Source of the DNA: Actinomycetales bacterium JB111
GTDB taxonomy: Bacteria; Actinomycetota; Actinomycetes; Actinomycetales; Actinomycetaceae
Assembly: GCA_900163555.1 (NCBI GenBank)
Contig: FUHX01000073.1
Span: 1-64,000 of the forward strand
DNA: 64,000 nt
Reading direction: 5' to 3'
Both the position numbers and the translations under genes were made by a program. Under the pieces are notes generated by a model. The model was not told the DNA's origin. It made no database searches and saw nothing but the letters and a program-made list of their open reading frames with translations. Each line of letters begins with the position of its first letter. Within the stretch, counting starts at the first letter, position 1. Shown in pieces: positions 56,986 to 64,000 of the stretch.

Positions 56986-58200
56986 GTGTCTTCGACCCAG
57001 GGCCCGCCCGCTCCGCAGCCCCCGCAGCCGGAACCGTCCGCGGCGACCGAAGCGGTGACGCCGGTGTTCCCCCCGCCGCCCGCGGACGACGACCGGGCCC
57101 CGAACCTGACCGCCCGCGCCCTCACGCTCGCGATCTCCGGCGTGGTCTCGGTCGCGATCGTGCTCGTCCTCATGCTCGTCCCGCTGCCGTACGCCGTCGA
57201 GCGTCCGGGCGCGACCGTGGACACCCTCGGCGATCTCGGCGACCACCCGCTCATCACGATCGACGGCGAGGAGACCTACCCCTCCGACGGCCAGCTGCGG
57301 CTGACGACGGTCTCCACCGTCGGCGGTCCCGGGTACCCCGTGACCGCGGGCGAGGTCGTCCGTGGCTGGATCCTCGCCTCGGAGATGGTGGTGCCGCGCG
57401 AGGTTATGTACGCGCCGACCGACACCCGCGAGGAGGTCAGCGAGCGCGGGCAGGCGCAGATGCTCTCCTCCCAGACCAACGCCTCCGCCGCCGCACTCAT
57501 CGAGCTCGGTCACGACATCCCGATGACGCTGACCGTCGCGACGGTCGCCGAGGGCTCCGGCGCGGCCGGCACCCTCGAGGTCGACGACGTCATCACGGGG
57601 CTCGGCGTCCCCGGCGGCGAGGTCGAGGAGGTGGCCGACTTCGGCGTCCTCACCCGCGCGCTCGAGGAGGTGGACCCGGGCGAGACGGTCCAGGTCCAGG
57701 TCGAGAGGGGCGGCGAGACCCAGGTCGTCGACGTCACGACGACGGCGCCGCCCACGCTCGCCGACGGCACTCCCATCCAGTCCGGGTCGCTGCTCGGCGT
57801 CGGCCTGCTGCCCGACCTCACGCTGCCGGTCGACATCTCGTTCGACATCGACAACATCGGCGGCCCGTCCGCCGGCACGATGTTCGCGCTCGCCATCATC
57901 GACATGCTCACGGAGGGCGACATGACGGGCGGGGAGATCATCGCCGGCACCGGCACGATGGACCTCGCCGGGCGGGTCGGCATCATCGGCGGCATCCAGT
58001 TCAAGATGATCGGTGCCCGGCGCGACGGTGCCGAATGGTTCCTCGCGCCGGCCGCCAACTGCTCCGACGTCGTCGGGAACGTCCCCGACGGCCTGAGCGT
58101 CGTGCGCGTCGAGACCCTCGCCGACGCGCGGCACGCGGTCGAGGAGATCGCCGCGGGCCGCGGCGGGAACCTGCCCACCTGCGAGCCGGCCGAGGGCTGA
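56986..58200 (+). CDS. Membrane-anchored PDZ and Lon-type (S16) protease
   Basis: This 404-residue protein has a Pro-rich start, one membrane segment at about 46-66, a PDZ domain at about 170-245 (DVITGLGVPGGEVEEVADF) and a Lon proteolytic domain. The catalytic dyad is visible: Ser295 in GGPSAGTMFAL and Lys340 in GGIQFKMIGAR. It should act on the outer face of the membrane. The family is YlbL-like and conserved in Gram-positives. The GTG start is preceded by ATGATGGTCGG. Confidence 0.92.
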   Translation: MSSTQGPPAPQPPQPEPSAATEAVTPVFPPPPADDDRAPNLTARALTLAISGVVSVAIVLVLMLVPLPYAVERPGATVDTLGDLGDHPLITIDGEETYPSDGQLRLTTVSTVGGPGYPVTAGEVVRGWILASEMVVPREVMYAPTDTREEVSERGQAQMLSSQTNASAAALIELGHDIPMTLTVATVAEGSGAAGTLEVDDVITGLGVPGGEVEEVADFGVLTRALEEVDPGETVQVQVERGGETQVVDVTTTAPPTLADGTPIQSGSLLGVGLLPDLTLPVDISFDIDNIGGPSAGTMFALAIIDMLTEGDMTGGEIIAGTGTMDLAGRVGIIGGIQFKMIGARRDGAEWFLAPAANCSDVVGNVPDGLSVVRVETLADARHAVEEIAAGRGGNLPTCEPAEG

Positions 58201-58272
58201 GCCCGGTCCGGACCGCCGACGCGCCGATGGCGCGGCCGCCCCCTGGGGGCGGGCCGTGCCCGGTCCGACGAC

Positions 58273-58845
58273 CTACGCCAACGTCGCGGCGAGGGCGCTG
58301 ACCAGGCCGGGGACGGCGTCGGGGGAGCCGGCGACCATGGTGTCGTCATCGTGCGACCGGGACCTCAGCGCGCACCACGACTCACCGGTGCGCAGCACGC
58401 CGACGGCCATGCGGACGTCCTCGCGGTCCGGGTGGGCGGCGAGCGCGGCGAGCGCCTCGGCCGGGTCGGTCGGCAGGTCCGCCTCCGCCTCCGGCGGCAC
58501 GACGATGCGCTCCACCGTGATCGCCGCGCCGACGACCTGCTCCGGCCAGGCCAGCTGTGCGAGCAGCTCCTCGACGGTCTCGTGGTGCGGCAGGTCCTCC
58601 TGCTCCACCGAGAACAGGTGCTCCGGGTCGAGCCCGCCCGAGAGGACGGCGTCGACCCCGACCGCCTCGGCGATCGTCGGGTCCGTGGCAAGGGCGTCGG
58701 CCGTGCGGACGAGCGCCGCGACGACGACGGGCCCGTCCCAGCCGATGCGGGAGGAGTGCCGCTCGAGGTCGAGCACGGCGGCCCGGACGGCGGACTGACG
58801 CGCGGTCGGCTGGGCGGGGGCGGGTGCGGCGTCGTCGTCGGGCAT
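58273..58845 (-). CDS. PPA1309-like conserved protein
   Basis: This 190-residue acidic, soluble protein starts MPDDDAAPAPAQPTARQSAV. It contains LERHSSRIGWDGPVVVAALVR and ESWCALRSRSHDDD, blocks that I associate with the actinobacteria-specific PPA1309 family of unknown function. It carries no catalytic motif. It sits between the PDZ/Lon-like gene and UPF0182 on the opposite strand, a conserved actinobacterial arrangement. On its strand GAAGAT lies 6 bases before the ATG, suggesting a leaderless message. Confidence 0.78.
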   Translation of the reverse strand: MPDDDAAPAPAQPTARQSAVRAAVLDLERHSSRIGWDGPVVVAALVRTADALATDPTIAEAVGVDAVLSGGLDPEHLFSVEQEDLPHHETVEELLAQLAWPEQVVGAAITVERIVVPPEAEADLPTDPAEALAALAAHPDREDVRMAVGVLRTGESWCALRSRSHDDDTMVAGSPDAVPGLVSALAATLA

Positions 58846-58996
58846 GGACCCATCTTCACCCACCGCCCGGGTGCTCCGCTGACGGCTGAACCGTGAACGC
58901 GCGTTCCCGCACGGTGCCATCTCGACATACTCTTGACCTCGACCATCATCCGCCGGCGGCCGATGGCCTGCCGACAGCCTACGAGGTGCCTTCCGC

Positions 58997-61900
58997 GTGA
59001 CCAGCCCGCCCACCCCCCGTCCCGGTCGACCGAACGGGGCGAGCGCCGCCCGGACGGGCGGTGACCGGACGATCGGGTCGCTCGCGCTGACCGTCATCGT
59101 GGTCGCCGTCCTCGCCGCCGTCGTCTACGCCTTCGCCCAGGTGTGGACCGAGATCGCCTGGTACCGCCAGGTCGGCTACGAGGGCATCGTCTATCGCGAG
59201 TGGGGCACGCGCGTCGTCCTCTTCGCCATCGGCTTCCTGCTCACCGCCGCCGCCGTCTTCGCGTCGTTGACGATCGCCTACCGCACGCGTCAGGTGTATG
59301 CGCCGACGACGCCGGAGGAGCGCAACCTCGACGGCTACCGGAGCATGATCCAGCCGCGGCGTCGCCTGATCTTCGCCCTCGTCGCGATCGTCCCCGCGCT
59401 GTTCATCGGCCTGCGGCTGCAGTCGTCCTGGCGCGAGGCGCTGCTCTGGCTCAACGGCCAGTCCTTCGGCGAGACCGACCCGCAGTTCGGCCTCGACATC
59501 GGCTTCTTCGTGTTCACGCTGCCGGCCATCCGGATCGCGCTGTCGACCGTGCTGACGATCGTCGTGCTGGCGCTCATCGCCTCGCTCGTCGCGCACTACC
59601 TCTACGGCGGCGTCTCGATCGCGCGGAAGACCGACCGGGTCACGAAGGCGGCCCGCATCCAGATCGGCGTGGTCGCCGCGCTGTTCACGCTGCTGCTCGG
59701 CCTGTCCTACTGGCTCGACCGGTACTCGCTGCTCGTCGGCGACAACCGCCGCTTCTCCGGCGCCTCGTACGCGGACATCAACGCGAACCTGCCCGGCCGG
59801 GGCGTGATGGCCGCGATCGCGATCATCGTCGCCGTCATGTTCATCGTGGCCGCGGTCCGCGGCTCCTGGCGGATCCCCGTGGCCGGCGTGGCCATGATGA
59901 TCGTGGCCGCGATCGTCGTCGGGACCGCGTACCCCGCGATCGTCCAGCGCTTCCAGGTGGAGCCGAACGCGATCGAGGCCGAGTCGCCCTACATCCAACG
60001 CAACATCGAGGCGACGAGAGCGGCCTACGGGCTCGACGCGGTCGAGACCCAGCCGTACTCGCCCACCACGGACGTCGTGCGCGGCCAGCTCGGGTCCGAC
60101 GGCGAGTCGACCGCGCAGCTGCGCCTGCTCGACCCGAACCTCGTCTCGCCGACCTTCGACCAGCTCGAGCAGATCCGCCAGTACTACGGCTTCGCGGACC
60201 AGCTCGCCGTCGACCGCTACTCGGTGGACGGGCAGCTCCAGGACACGGTCATCGCCGTCCGCGAGGTCAACCTCGACGGCCTCGGCGCGGAGCAGCGGAC
60301 ATGGGTCAACGACCACACGGTCTACACCCACGGCTACGGCGTCGTCGCCGCCTACGGAAACTCGCTCGACCGCGACGGGCGGCCGACCTTCTTCCAGGAG
60401 GGCATCCCGTCCGAGGGTGCGCTCGGCGACTACGAGCCGCGCGTGTACTTCGGCCAGCAGACGGACTTCTACTCGATCGTCGGCGCCCCCGAGGGCAGCG
60501 GGAGCTGGGAGCTCGACTACCCGTCGGACTCCGAGCCCAACGGCCAGGTCAACACGACGTTCAGCGGGGACGGCGGCCCGTCGGTCGGCAACGTCTTCGA
60601 GCGCGCCATGTTCGCCATGCGCTTCGGAGACCTGCAGCTGCTGTTCTCGGACCGCGTGACGTCCGAGTCGCAGATCCTGTTCCACCGCGACCCGCACGAG
60701 CGTGTCGCCCGCGTGGCCCCGTACCTCACGCTCGACTCCCGCGCCTACCCGGCGGTCGTCGACGACGACGACGACCCGTCGACCCCGTCGCGGCTCGTCT
60801 GGATCATCGACGGCTACACGACGTCGAACAACTACCCGTACTCGGCGCGCGAGTCCCTCGAGGAGGCCACGGAGGACTCGCTGTCCGAGGGCCAGGCGGG
60901 CCAGACCGGCGCGGCCTTCGTGCCGGAGCAGGTCAACTACATCCGCAACTCGGTCAAGGCCGTCGTCGACGCCTACGACGGCTCGGTCACCCTGTACGAG
61001 TGGGGCCAGGAGGACGAGGCGACCGCGGACCCGATGCTCGAGGCGTGGCAGTCGGTGTTCCCGGAGAGCAACATCCAGCCCATCTCCGAGATGAGCGGCG
61101 ACCTCATGTCGCACATGCGCTACCCGGAGGACTTCTTCAAGGTCCAGCGCTCGCTGCTCGCGGAGTACCACGTCACGGACCCGGCGAGCTTCTACTCCGG
61201 CACCGACTTCTGGAACGTCCCGGTGGACCCGACGGCCGCCGGCGGCTCGACGCCGCAGCCGCCGTTCTACCTGACGATGCAGATGCCCGAGCAGGACGGA
61301 GCGTCGTTCTCCCTGTCGACCGCCTACATCCCGGGTGGTGAGAACCCGCGCAACGTGCTCACGGGCTTCCTCGCCGTCGACTCGGAGACCGGCAGCACGC
61401 CGGGCGAGGTTCGCGACGGGTACGGGACGCTCAGGCTCATCGAGCTGCCGCGCAACTCGACGGTGCCCGGACCGGGTCAGGTGCAGAACAACTTCGACTC
61501 CAACCCCGAGGTGTCGACCGAGCTCAACCTGCTCCGCGACGGCGGCTCCGAGGTCATCCCGGGCAACCTGCTCACCCTGCCGGTCGGCGGAGGCCTGCTG
61601 TACGTGCAGCCGGTGTATGTCCAGTCCTCCGGCGGCACGGCCTACCCGACGCTCCAGCGCGTGCTGGTCGGCTTCGGCGACGAGATCGGGTTCGCGGCCA
61701 CGCTCGACGAGGCGCTCGACCAGGTCTTCGAGGGCGACTCCGGCGCGCAGACGTCGGAGGGCGCGGGGGTGGAGTCCCCGTCCGACGGCACCGAGGGTGA
61801 CGAGCCCGAGGGCGACGTCACTGTGCCGGCCGGCGCACAGGAGCGGCTGACCGAGGCGCTCGCCGCGGCGCAGCGTGCGGTCCAGGAATCCAGCCAGGCC

Positions 61901-62077
61901 ATGGCGGACGGTGACTGGGCGGCCTACGGCGAGGCCCAGGACCGGCTCACCGCGGCGCTCGAGGACGCGCTCTCGGCCGAGGCGGAGATCGCCGCGGCCG
62001 CCGGCACGGAGTCGGCGTCCGAGAGCGCGTCGGACGCGCCGGCGCCGGGCGAGTCCGCCTCCGACGCGGGGGAGTAG
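58997..62077 (+). CDS. UPF0182 family membrane protein
   Basis: This 1026-residue protein has about seven membrane segments in its first 320 residues (for example VIVVVAVLAAVVYAFAQVW and IIVAVMFIVAAVRGSW), followed by a large extracytoplasmic domain with the family blocks NDHTVYTHGYGVVAAYGN and YTTSNNYPYS. The last 100 residues are acidic, with an Ala/Glu-rich helical tail. The family (COG1615) is widespread in actinobacteria and its role is unknown. GTG 58997 has ACGAGGTG 8 bases upstream, and a -10-like TACTCT lies at 58928-58933. Confidence 0.93.
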   Translation: MTSPPTPRPGRPNGASAARTGGDRTIGSLALTVIVVAVLAAVVYAFAQVWTEIAWYRQVGYEGIVYREWGTRVVLFAIGFLLTAAAVFASLTIAYRTRQVYAPTTPEERNLDGYRSMIQPRRRLIFALVAIVPALFIGLRLQSSWREALLWLNGQSFGETDPQFGLDIGFFVFTLPAIRIALSTVLTIVVLALIASLVAHYLYGGVSIARKTDRVTKAARIQIGVVAALFTLLLGLSYWLDRYSLLVGDNRRFSGASYADINANLPGRGVMAAIAIIVAVMFIVAAVRGSWRIPVAGVAMMIVAAIVVGTAYPAIVQRFQVEPNAIEAESPYIQRNIEATRAAYGLDAVETQPYSPTTDVVRGQLGSDGESTAQLRLLDPNLVSPTFDQLEQIRQYYGFADQLAVDRYSVDGQLQDTVIAVREVNLDGLGAEQRTWVNDHTVYTHGYGVVAAYGNSLDRDGRPTFFQEGIPSEGALGDYEPRVYFGQQTDFYSIVGAPEGSGSWELDYPSDSEPNGQVNTTFSGDGGPSVGNVFERAMFAMRFGDLQLLFSDRVTSESQILFHRDPHERVARVAPYLTLDSRAYPAVVDDDDDPSTPSRLVWIIDGYTTSNNYPYSARESLEEATEDSLSEGQAGQTGAAFVPEQVNYIRNSVKAVVDAYDGSVTLYEWGQEDEATADPMLEAWQSVFPESNIQPISEMSGDLMSHMRYPEDFFKVQRSLLAEYHVTDPASFYSGTDFWNVPVDPTAAGGSTPQPPFYLTMQMPEQDGASFSLSTAYIPGGENPRNVLTGFLAVDSETGSTPGEVRDGYGTLRLIELPRNSTVPGPGQVQNNFDSNPEVSTELNLLRDGGSEVIPGNLLTLPVGGGLLYVQPVYVQSSGGTAYPTLQRVLVGFGDEIGFAATLDEALDQVFEGDSGAQTSEGAGVESPSDGTEGDEPEGDVTVPAGAQERLTEALAAAQRAVQESSQAMADGDWAAYGEAQDRLTAALEDALSAEAEIAAAAGTESASESASDAPAPGESASDAGE

Positions 62078-62092
62078 GCCCGACGACGTCCC

Positions 62093-62122
62093 GCCCCCGG
62101 CCGCGTGCGCGCGGCCGGGGGC
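62093..62122 (+). terminator. Terminator after the UPF0182 gene
   Basis: A perfect 13-base-pair stem (62093-62105 and 62110-62122) with a TGCG loop begins 16 bases after the stop codon. Outer bases extend it imperfectly to about 62130. Confidence 0.7.
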
Positions 62123-62236
62123 GGCGTCGTTCCACGGCAGCGTGTGGACGATCACCATCGGGGCCGATCGGGCCGGAGTTCCGCGGGATTCCGGGCCGGG
62201 GCCGGGTCGACGTGAGGCGCGGCACCCCACCCGCGG

Positions 62237-62265
62237 TTGAAGCCCCGTTCGCCGTGACGTAACCT
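62237..62265 (+). promoter_or_regulatory. Promoter of initiator tRNA
   Basis: TTGAAG (62237-62242), a 17-base spacer and TAACCT (62260-62265) form a good sigma-70-type promoter 11 bases before the mature tRNA. Confidence 0.65.
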
Positions 62266-62276
62266 GGTATCACCGA

Positions 62277-62353
62277 CGCGGGGTGGAGCAGTTCGGTAGC
62301 TCGCCGGGCTCATAACCCGGAGGTCGCAGGTTCGAATCCTGTCCCCGCTACCA
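62277..62353 (+). tRNA. Initiator tRNA-fMet (anticodon CAT)
   Basis: This 77-base tRNA has the initiator hallmarks: an unpaired first acceptor pair (C1 against T72), three G-C pairs at the base of the anticodon stem (GGG/CCC around CTCATAA), and an encoded CCA. The D-arm is GAGC/GCTC and the T-loop is GTTCGAAT. A strong hairpin follows. Confidence 0.96.
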
Positions 62354-62359
62354 AGAAGA

Positions 62360-62392
62360 GGCGGGATCGCAACGAATAGTTGCGGTCCCGCC
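62360..62392 (+). terminator. Terminator after initiator tRNA
   Basis: A 14-base-pair stem (one G-U pair) with a GAATA loop begins 7 bases after the CCA and is followed by TTGTG. This is the clearest intrinsic terminator in the window. Confidence 0.8.
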
Positions 62393-62503
62393 TTGTGCAT
62401 GCCCGGCCGCTGTCCCCCACCGAACGTGTACGTCCACGAGGTGGGGTGTGGCGTCACGTGAGTCGAGAATCTTGGCTTATGGCGCTGCTGGCGGAGTACC
62501 AGG

Positions 62504-62800
62504 GTGCGCGGCGAGCCGAGAACGTCGCGCGGCTGCGCCGCGCACGTCCTCAAGGCGTTGGCGGACGAGCACGGCTACCGCAGCCTGGCTGTCTTCGGCT
62601 CTGTCGCCCGCGAGGAGGCGGGGCCCGACTCCGACATCGATCTGTTGGTCGACCCGCCGTCCGGTGTCGGCATGTTCGAGTTCCTCAGGTTCAAGGAACA
62701 GGTGGAGCGCGTTCTCGGACGTCGGGTCGACCTCATCAGCTGGGGCGGACTGAAGCCTCGCATCGACGACGACATCCGCCGTGAGGCCGTGATGCTCTGA
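62504..62800 (+). CDS. MNT-type nucleotidyltransferase (MntA-like antitoxin), orphan
   Basis: This 98-residue protein carries the minimal nucleotidyltransferase signature AVFGSVAREEAGPDSDIDLLVD and the family ending GRRVDLISWGGLKPRIDDDI. In HEPN-MNT toxin-antitoxin modules this enzyme adds AMP to the HEPN RNase and silences it. The first 15 residues are not family-like. A helix-like stretch in another frame (from ATG 62479) would fit as the original N-terminus if one base had been lost near 62535-62550, so the 5' end may be frameshifted. No intact HEPN partner follows. It may be inactive or a recent arrival. Confidence 0.65.
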   Translation: MRGEPRTSRGCAAHVLKALADEHGYRSLAVFGSVAREEAGPDSDIDLLVDPPSGVGMFEFLRFKEQVERVLGRRVDLISWGGLKPRIDDDIRREAVML

Positions 62801-62886
62801 TGGACCGCCGGGCGGCGAAGGAACTGCCGAGGGGCGTGCTGCTCGCCAGCAGCCGTCCGACGGCACCTAGACCGCCGAGCCGATGA
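62800..62886 (+). pseudogene. Possible remnant of a HEPN toxin gene
   Basis: A 28-codon frame starts MDRRAAKEL in TGATG overlap with the MNT gene, just where a HEPN (DUF86) partner begins in such operons, and its first residues resemble HEPN N-termini. It then ends in unrelated sequence that runs into the 3' end of the crcB gene. The rest of the toxin would have been deleted. The match is only about nine residues. Confidence 0.35.
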
Positions 62887-63238
62887 CGAGGCCGAGCGTG
62901 GAGGTGCCGAGGCTGAGCAGCAGCATCCCGCCGCCGTGCACGGTCGCCGCCCCGATGCGCCCCTGACGCAGCAGGCGCGCCCCCTCGACCGAGGCGGTGC
63001 TGAACGTCGAGTACCCGCCGAGCAGCCCCGTCCCCAGGACGGAGCGCAGGTCGTCGGCCCCGGCGTGACCGATCGCGATCCCGGTGACGATGCCGAGCAG
63101 GAGGCACGCGGTGGCGTTGACGACGAGCGTGCCGATGGGAATCGAGAACCTGTTGCGTGCGGCGAGCAGGGTGTCCACCGTGAACCGGGCGGCGCCGCCG
63201 AACCCGCCCGCCAGCGCGGTGAGGAGCAGGACGATCAT
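62867..63238 (-). CDS. crcB: Fluoride channel CrcB/Fluc, subunit 1
   Basis: This 123-residue protein has four membrane helices and exports fluoride. The signature GGYSTFST is present, with the asparagine in LVVNATACLLLG. The ATG overlaps the stop of the second crcB gene (ATGA). The two unequal copies probably form a heterodimer, as in other Gram-positives with paired crcB genes. I see no fluoride riboswitch in front of the pair. Confidence 0.93.
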   Translation of the reverse strand: MIVLLLTALAGGFGGAARFTVDTLLAARNRFSIPIGTLVVNATACLLLGIVTGIAIGHAGADDLRSVLGTGLLGGYSTFSTASVEGARLLRQGRIGAATVHGGGMLLLSLGTSTLGLVIGSAV

Positions 63239-63720
63239 GCGCCTGCCCCCGACCGCCGACGACGGGCCCGCACCGCCGCGGCCGCGAGCGCCATGCCCGC
63301 GCCGGCCGCTGCCAGCCCGGCGAGGACGCTCAGAATCGCGTATCCCGCGCCGAGGACGGCGTGCCCGTCCCGCACGAGCTGGTCGATCTCGACGACGTAC
63401 GTGCTGTACGTGGTGAACCCTCCGATGACGCCGGTGCCGACGCCGAGGCGCACGCCCCTCCGCCAGCCGTCGTCCGGGCCGGTGGCCGAGAGAGTCTCGA
63501 GCAGCGCGCCGAGCACGAGGCTGCCCACGAGGTTGATGGCGAACGTCGAGACCGGCCAGACGCCGTCGTCGGCGGGGAAGGCGCGTCCGACGGACGCGCG
63601 CGCCAGGGTGCCGAGCACGGCACCGGCGCCGACCAGGGCGGCGAAGCGCATCATCGTCCGCGACCGGGACGCCGCGGGCCTGGGGGAGCGGGGCGCGGGG
63701 TTCGAGGTCAGCGGTCCCAT
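63235..63720 (-). CDS. crcB: Fluoride channel CrcB/Fluc, subunit 2
   Basis: This 161-residue CrcB homologue has the motif GGFTTYSTY and FAINLVGSLVLGAL. It carries about 24 extra N-terminal residues and a basic C-terminal tail. MRFAALVGAGAVLG, preceded by another Met, could be the true N-terminus, because the earlier residues are Pro/Arg-rich and not family-like. It starts inside the end of the stress-protein gene, so the three genes form one operon. Confidence 0.92.
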   Translation of the reverse strand: MGPLTSNPAPRSPRPAASRSRTMMRFAALVGAGAVLGTLARASVGRAFPADDGVWPVSTFAINLVGSLVLGALLETLSATGPDDGWRRGVRLGVGTGVIGGFTTYSTYVVEIDQLVRDGHAVLGAGYAILSVLAGLAAAGAGMALAAAAVRARRRRSGAGA

Positions 63721-64000
63721 GCGCTCGCGGTCTCCTTCCAGTCGACGACGGTCAGCGGCACGGTGAGCACCGGCCGGTGCTGGTGGTGGGACAGATGGAG
63801 CGCGACCGAACCCTCGAGCCGGTCGTGCAGGGCCTTCAGCCCGCGCCCTGCGCCCACGAGGGGGCCGCGGGTCCCGACGACGAAGGCCGCCGCGTCGACC
63901 GCGCGGGCCAGGTGGGTGAGCGCCCGGTCCGGGCGCCCGGCCAGGTAGCGGAACTCCCAGGGCACGTCCACACCCGCGAGTACGCGGGTCAGGTGGTCGA
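63708..64000 (-). CDS. Universal stress protein family, C-terminal part (cut by window edge)
   Basis: The frame is open from the right edge to a stop at 63708, and 97 residues are visible. AAFVVGTRGPLVGAG and GSVALHLSHHQHRPVLTVPL match the C-terminal UspA core (VVGxRG, then GSVxxxLxxxxxxPVLVVP). It has no visible start, so its real length and a possible second Usp domain lie outside the window. It overlaps the downstream crcB gene by 13 bases. Confidence 0.82.
   Translation of the reverse strand, partial: DHLTRVLAGVDVPWEFRYLAGRPDRALTHLARAVDAAAFVVGTRGPLVGAGRGLKALHDRLEGSVALHLSHHQHRPVLTVPLTVVDWKETASAWDR

Noticed and set aside
63721-64000. Fluoride riboswitch for the crcB pair
   Set aside because: The region upstream of crcB is coding sequence of the stress-protein gene, and no fluoride-switch pseudoknot pattern is visible.

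Overview
The window comes from a very GC-rich actinobacterium, most likely of the order Micrococcales. This rests on near-saturated G/C third codon positions, many GTG starts, and actinobacterial marker genes: Kgd, NucS, WhiB7, mycoredoxin, a DivIVA-like protein, UPF0182, DUF2550 and a GlgE pathway. The sequence alone does not settle the genus. Gene density is high, almost every gene is housekeeping, and there is no phage, insertion sequence or CRISPR array.

Layout. Positions 1-3800 hold the start of kgd (minus strand), an M23 endopeptidase, a glycerophosphodiesterase, tRNA-Arg(CCG) and a small membrane protein. Positions 3900-24500 carry a long co-directional block: argS-lysA, hom-thrC-thrB, rho, rpmE, prfA-prmC-tsaC-wecA, atpI and the full F1Fo ATP synthase set atpBEFHAGDC. 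Many genes in it are joined by 4-base GTGA or ATGA overlaps. Positions 24500-33300 hold DUF2550, nucS, a degenerate GH1-like protein, a zinc-ribbon protein, an alpha/beta hydrolase, a GNAT protein, a DivIVA-like coiled-coil protein (minus), a membrane protein plus lipoprotein pair, and a YbbN-like protein.

Positions 33300-47400 are a storage-glucan island. A minus-strand operon glgE-treS-(mak::glgB) supplies every step from trehalose to branched alpha-glucan: TreS makes maltose, Mak phosphorylates it, GlgE polymerises it and GlgB branches it. The divergent glgP and the nearby glgX break the polymer down. Maltokinase and branching enzyme share one uninterrupted frame.

Positions 47400-62100 carry a cysteine desulfurase plus mnmA pair, then nudC, mycoredoxin, uvrD2, whiB7, a ThiF-like protein, a zincin-like protein, a PDZ/Lon-like protein, a PPA1309-like protein and UPF0182. 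From nudC onward this order matches, from memory, the Rv3199c-Rv3193c neighbourhood of Mycobacterium tuberculosis. whiB7 is preceded by a leader with a strong promoter, a well-primed 48-codon upstream ORF and mutually exclusive hairpins, which looks like an antibiotic-sensing attenuator. The end of the window has initiator tRNA, an orphan MNT nucleotidyltransferase with the stub of a lost partner, two crcB fluoride channels and part of a universal stress protein gene.

A global feature is that many genes have a TANNNT-type -10 box only 6-8 bases before the start codon, which implies leaderless mRNAs. Large perfect GC-rich hairpins without a U-tract sit at several operon ends.
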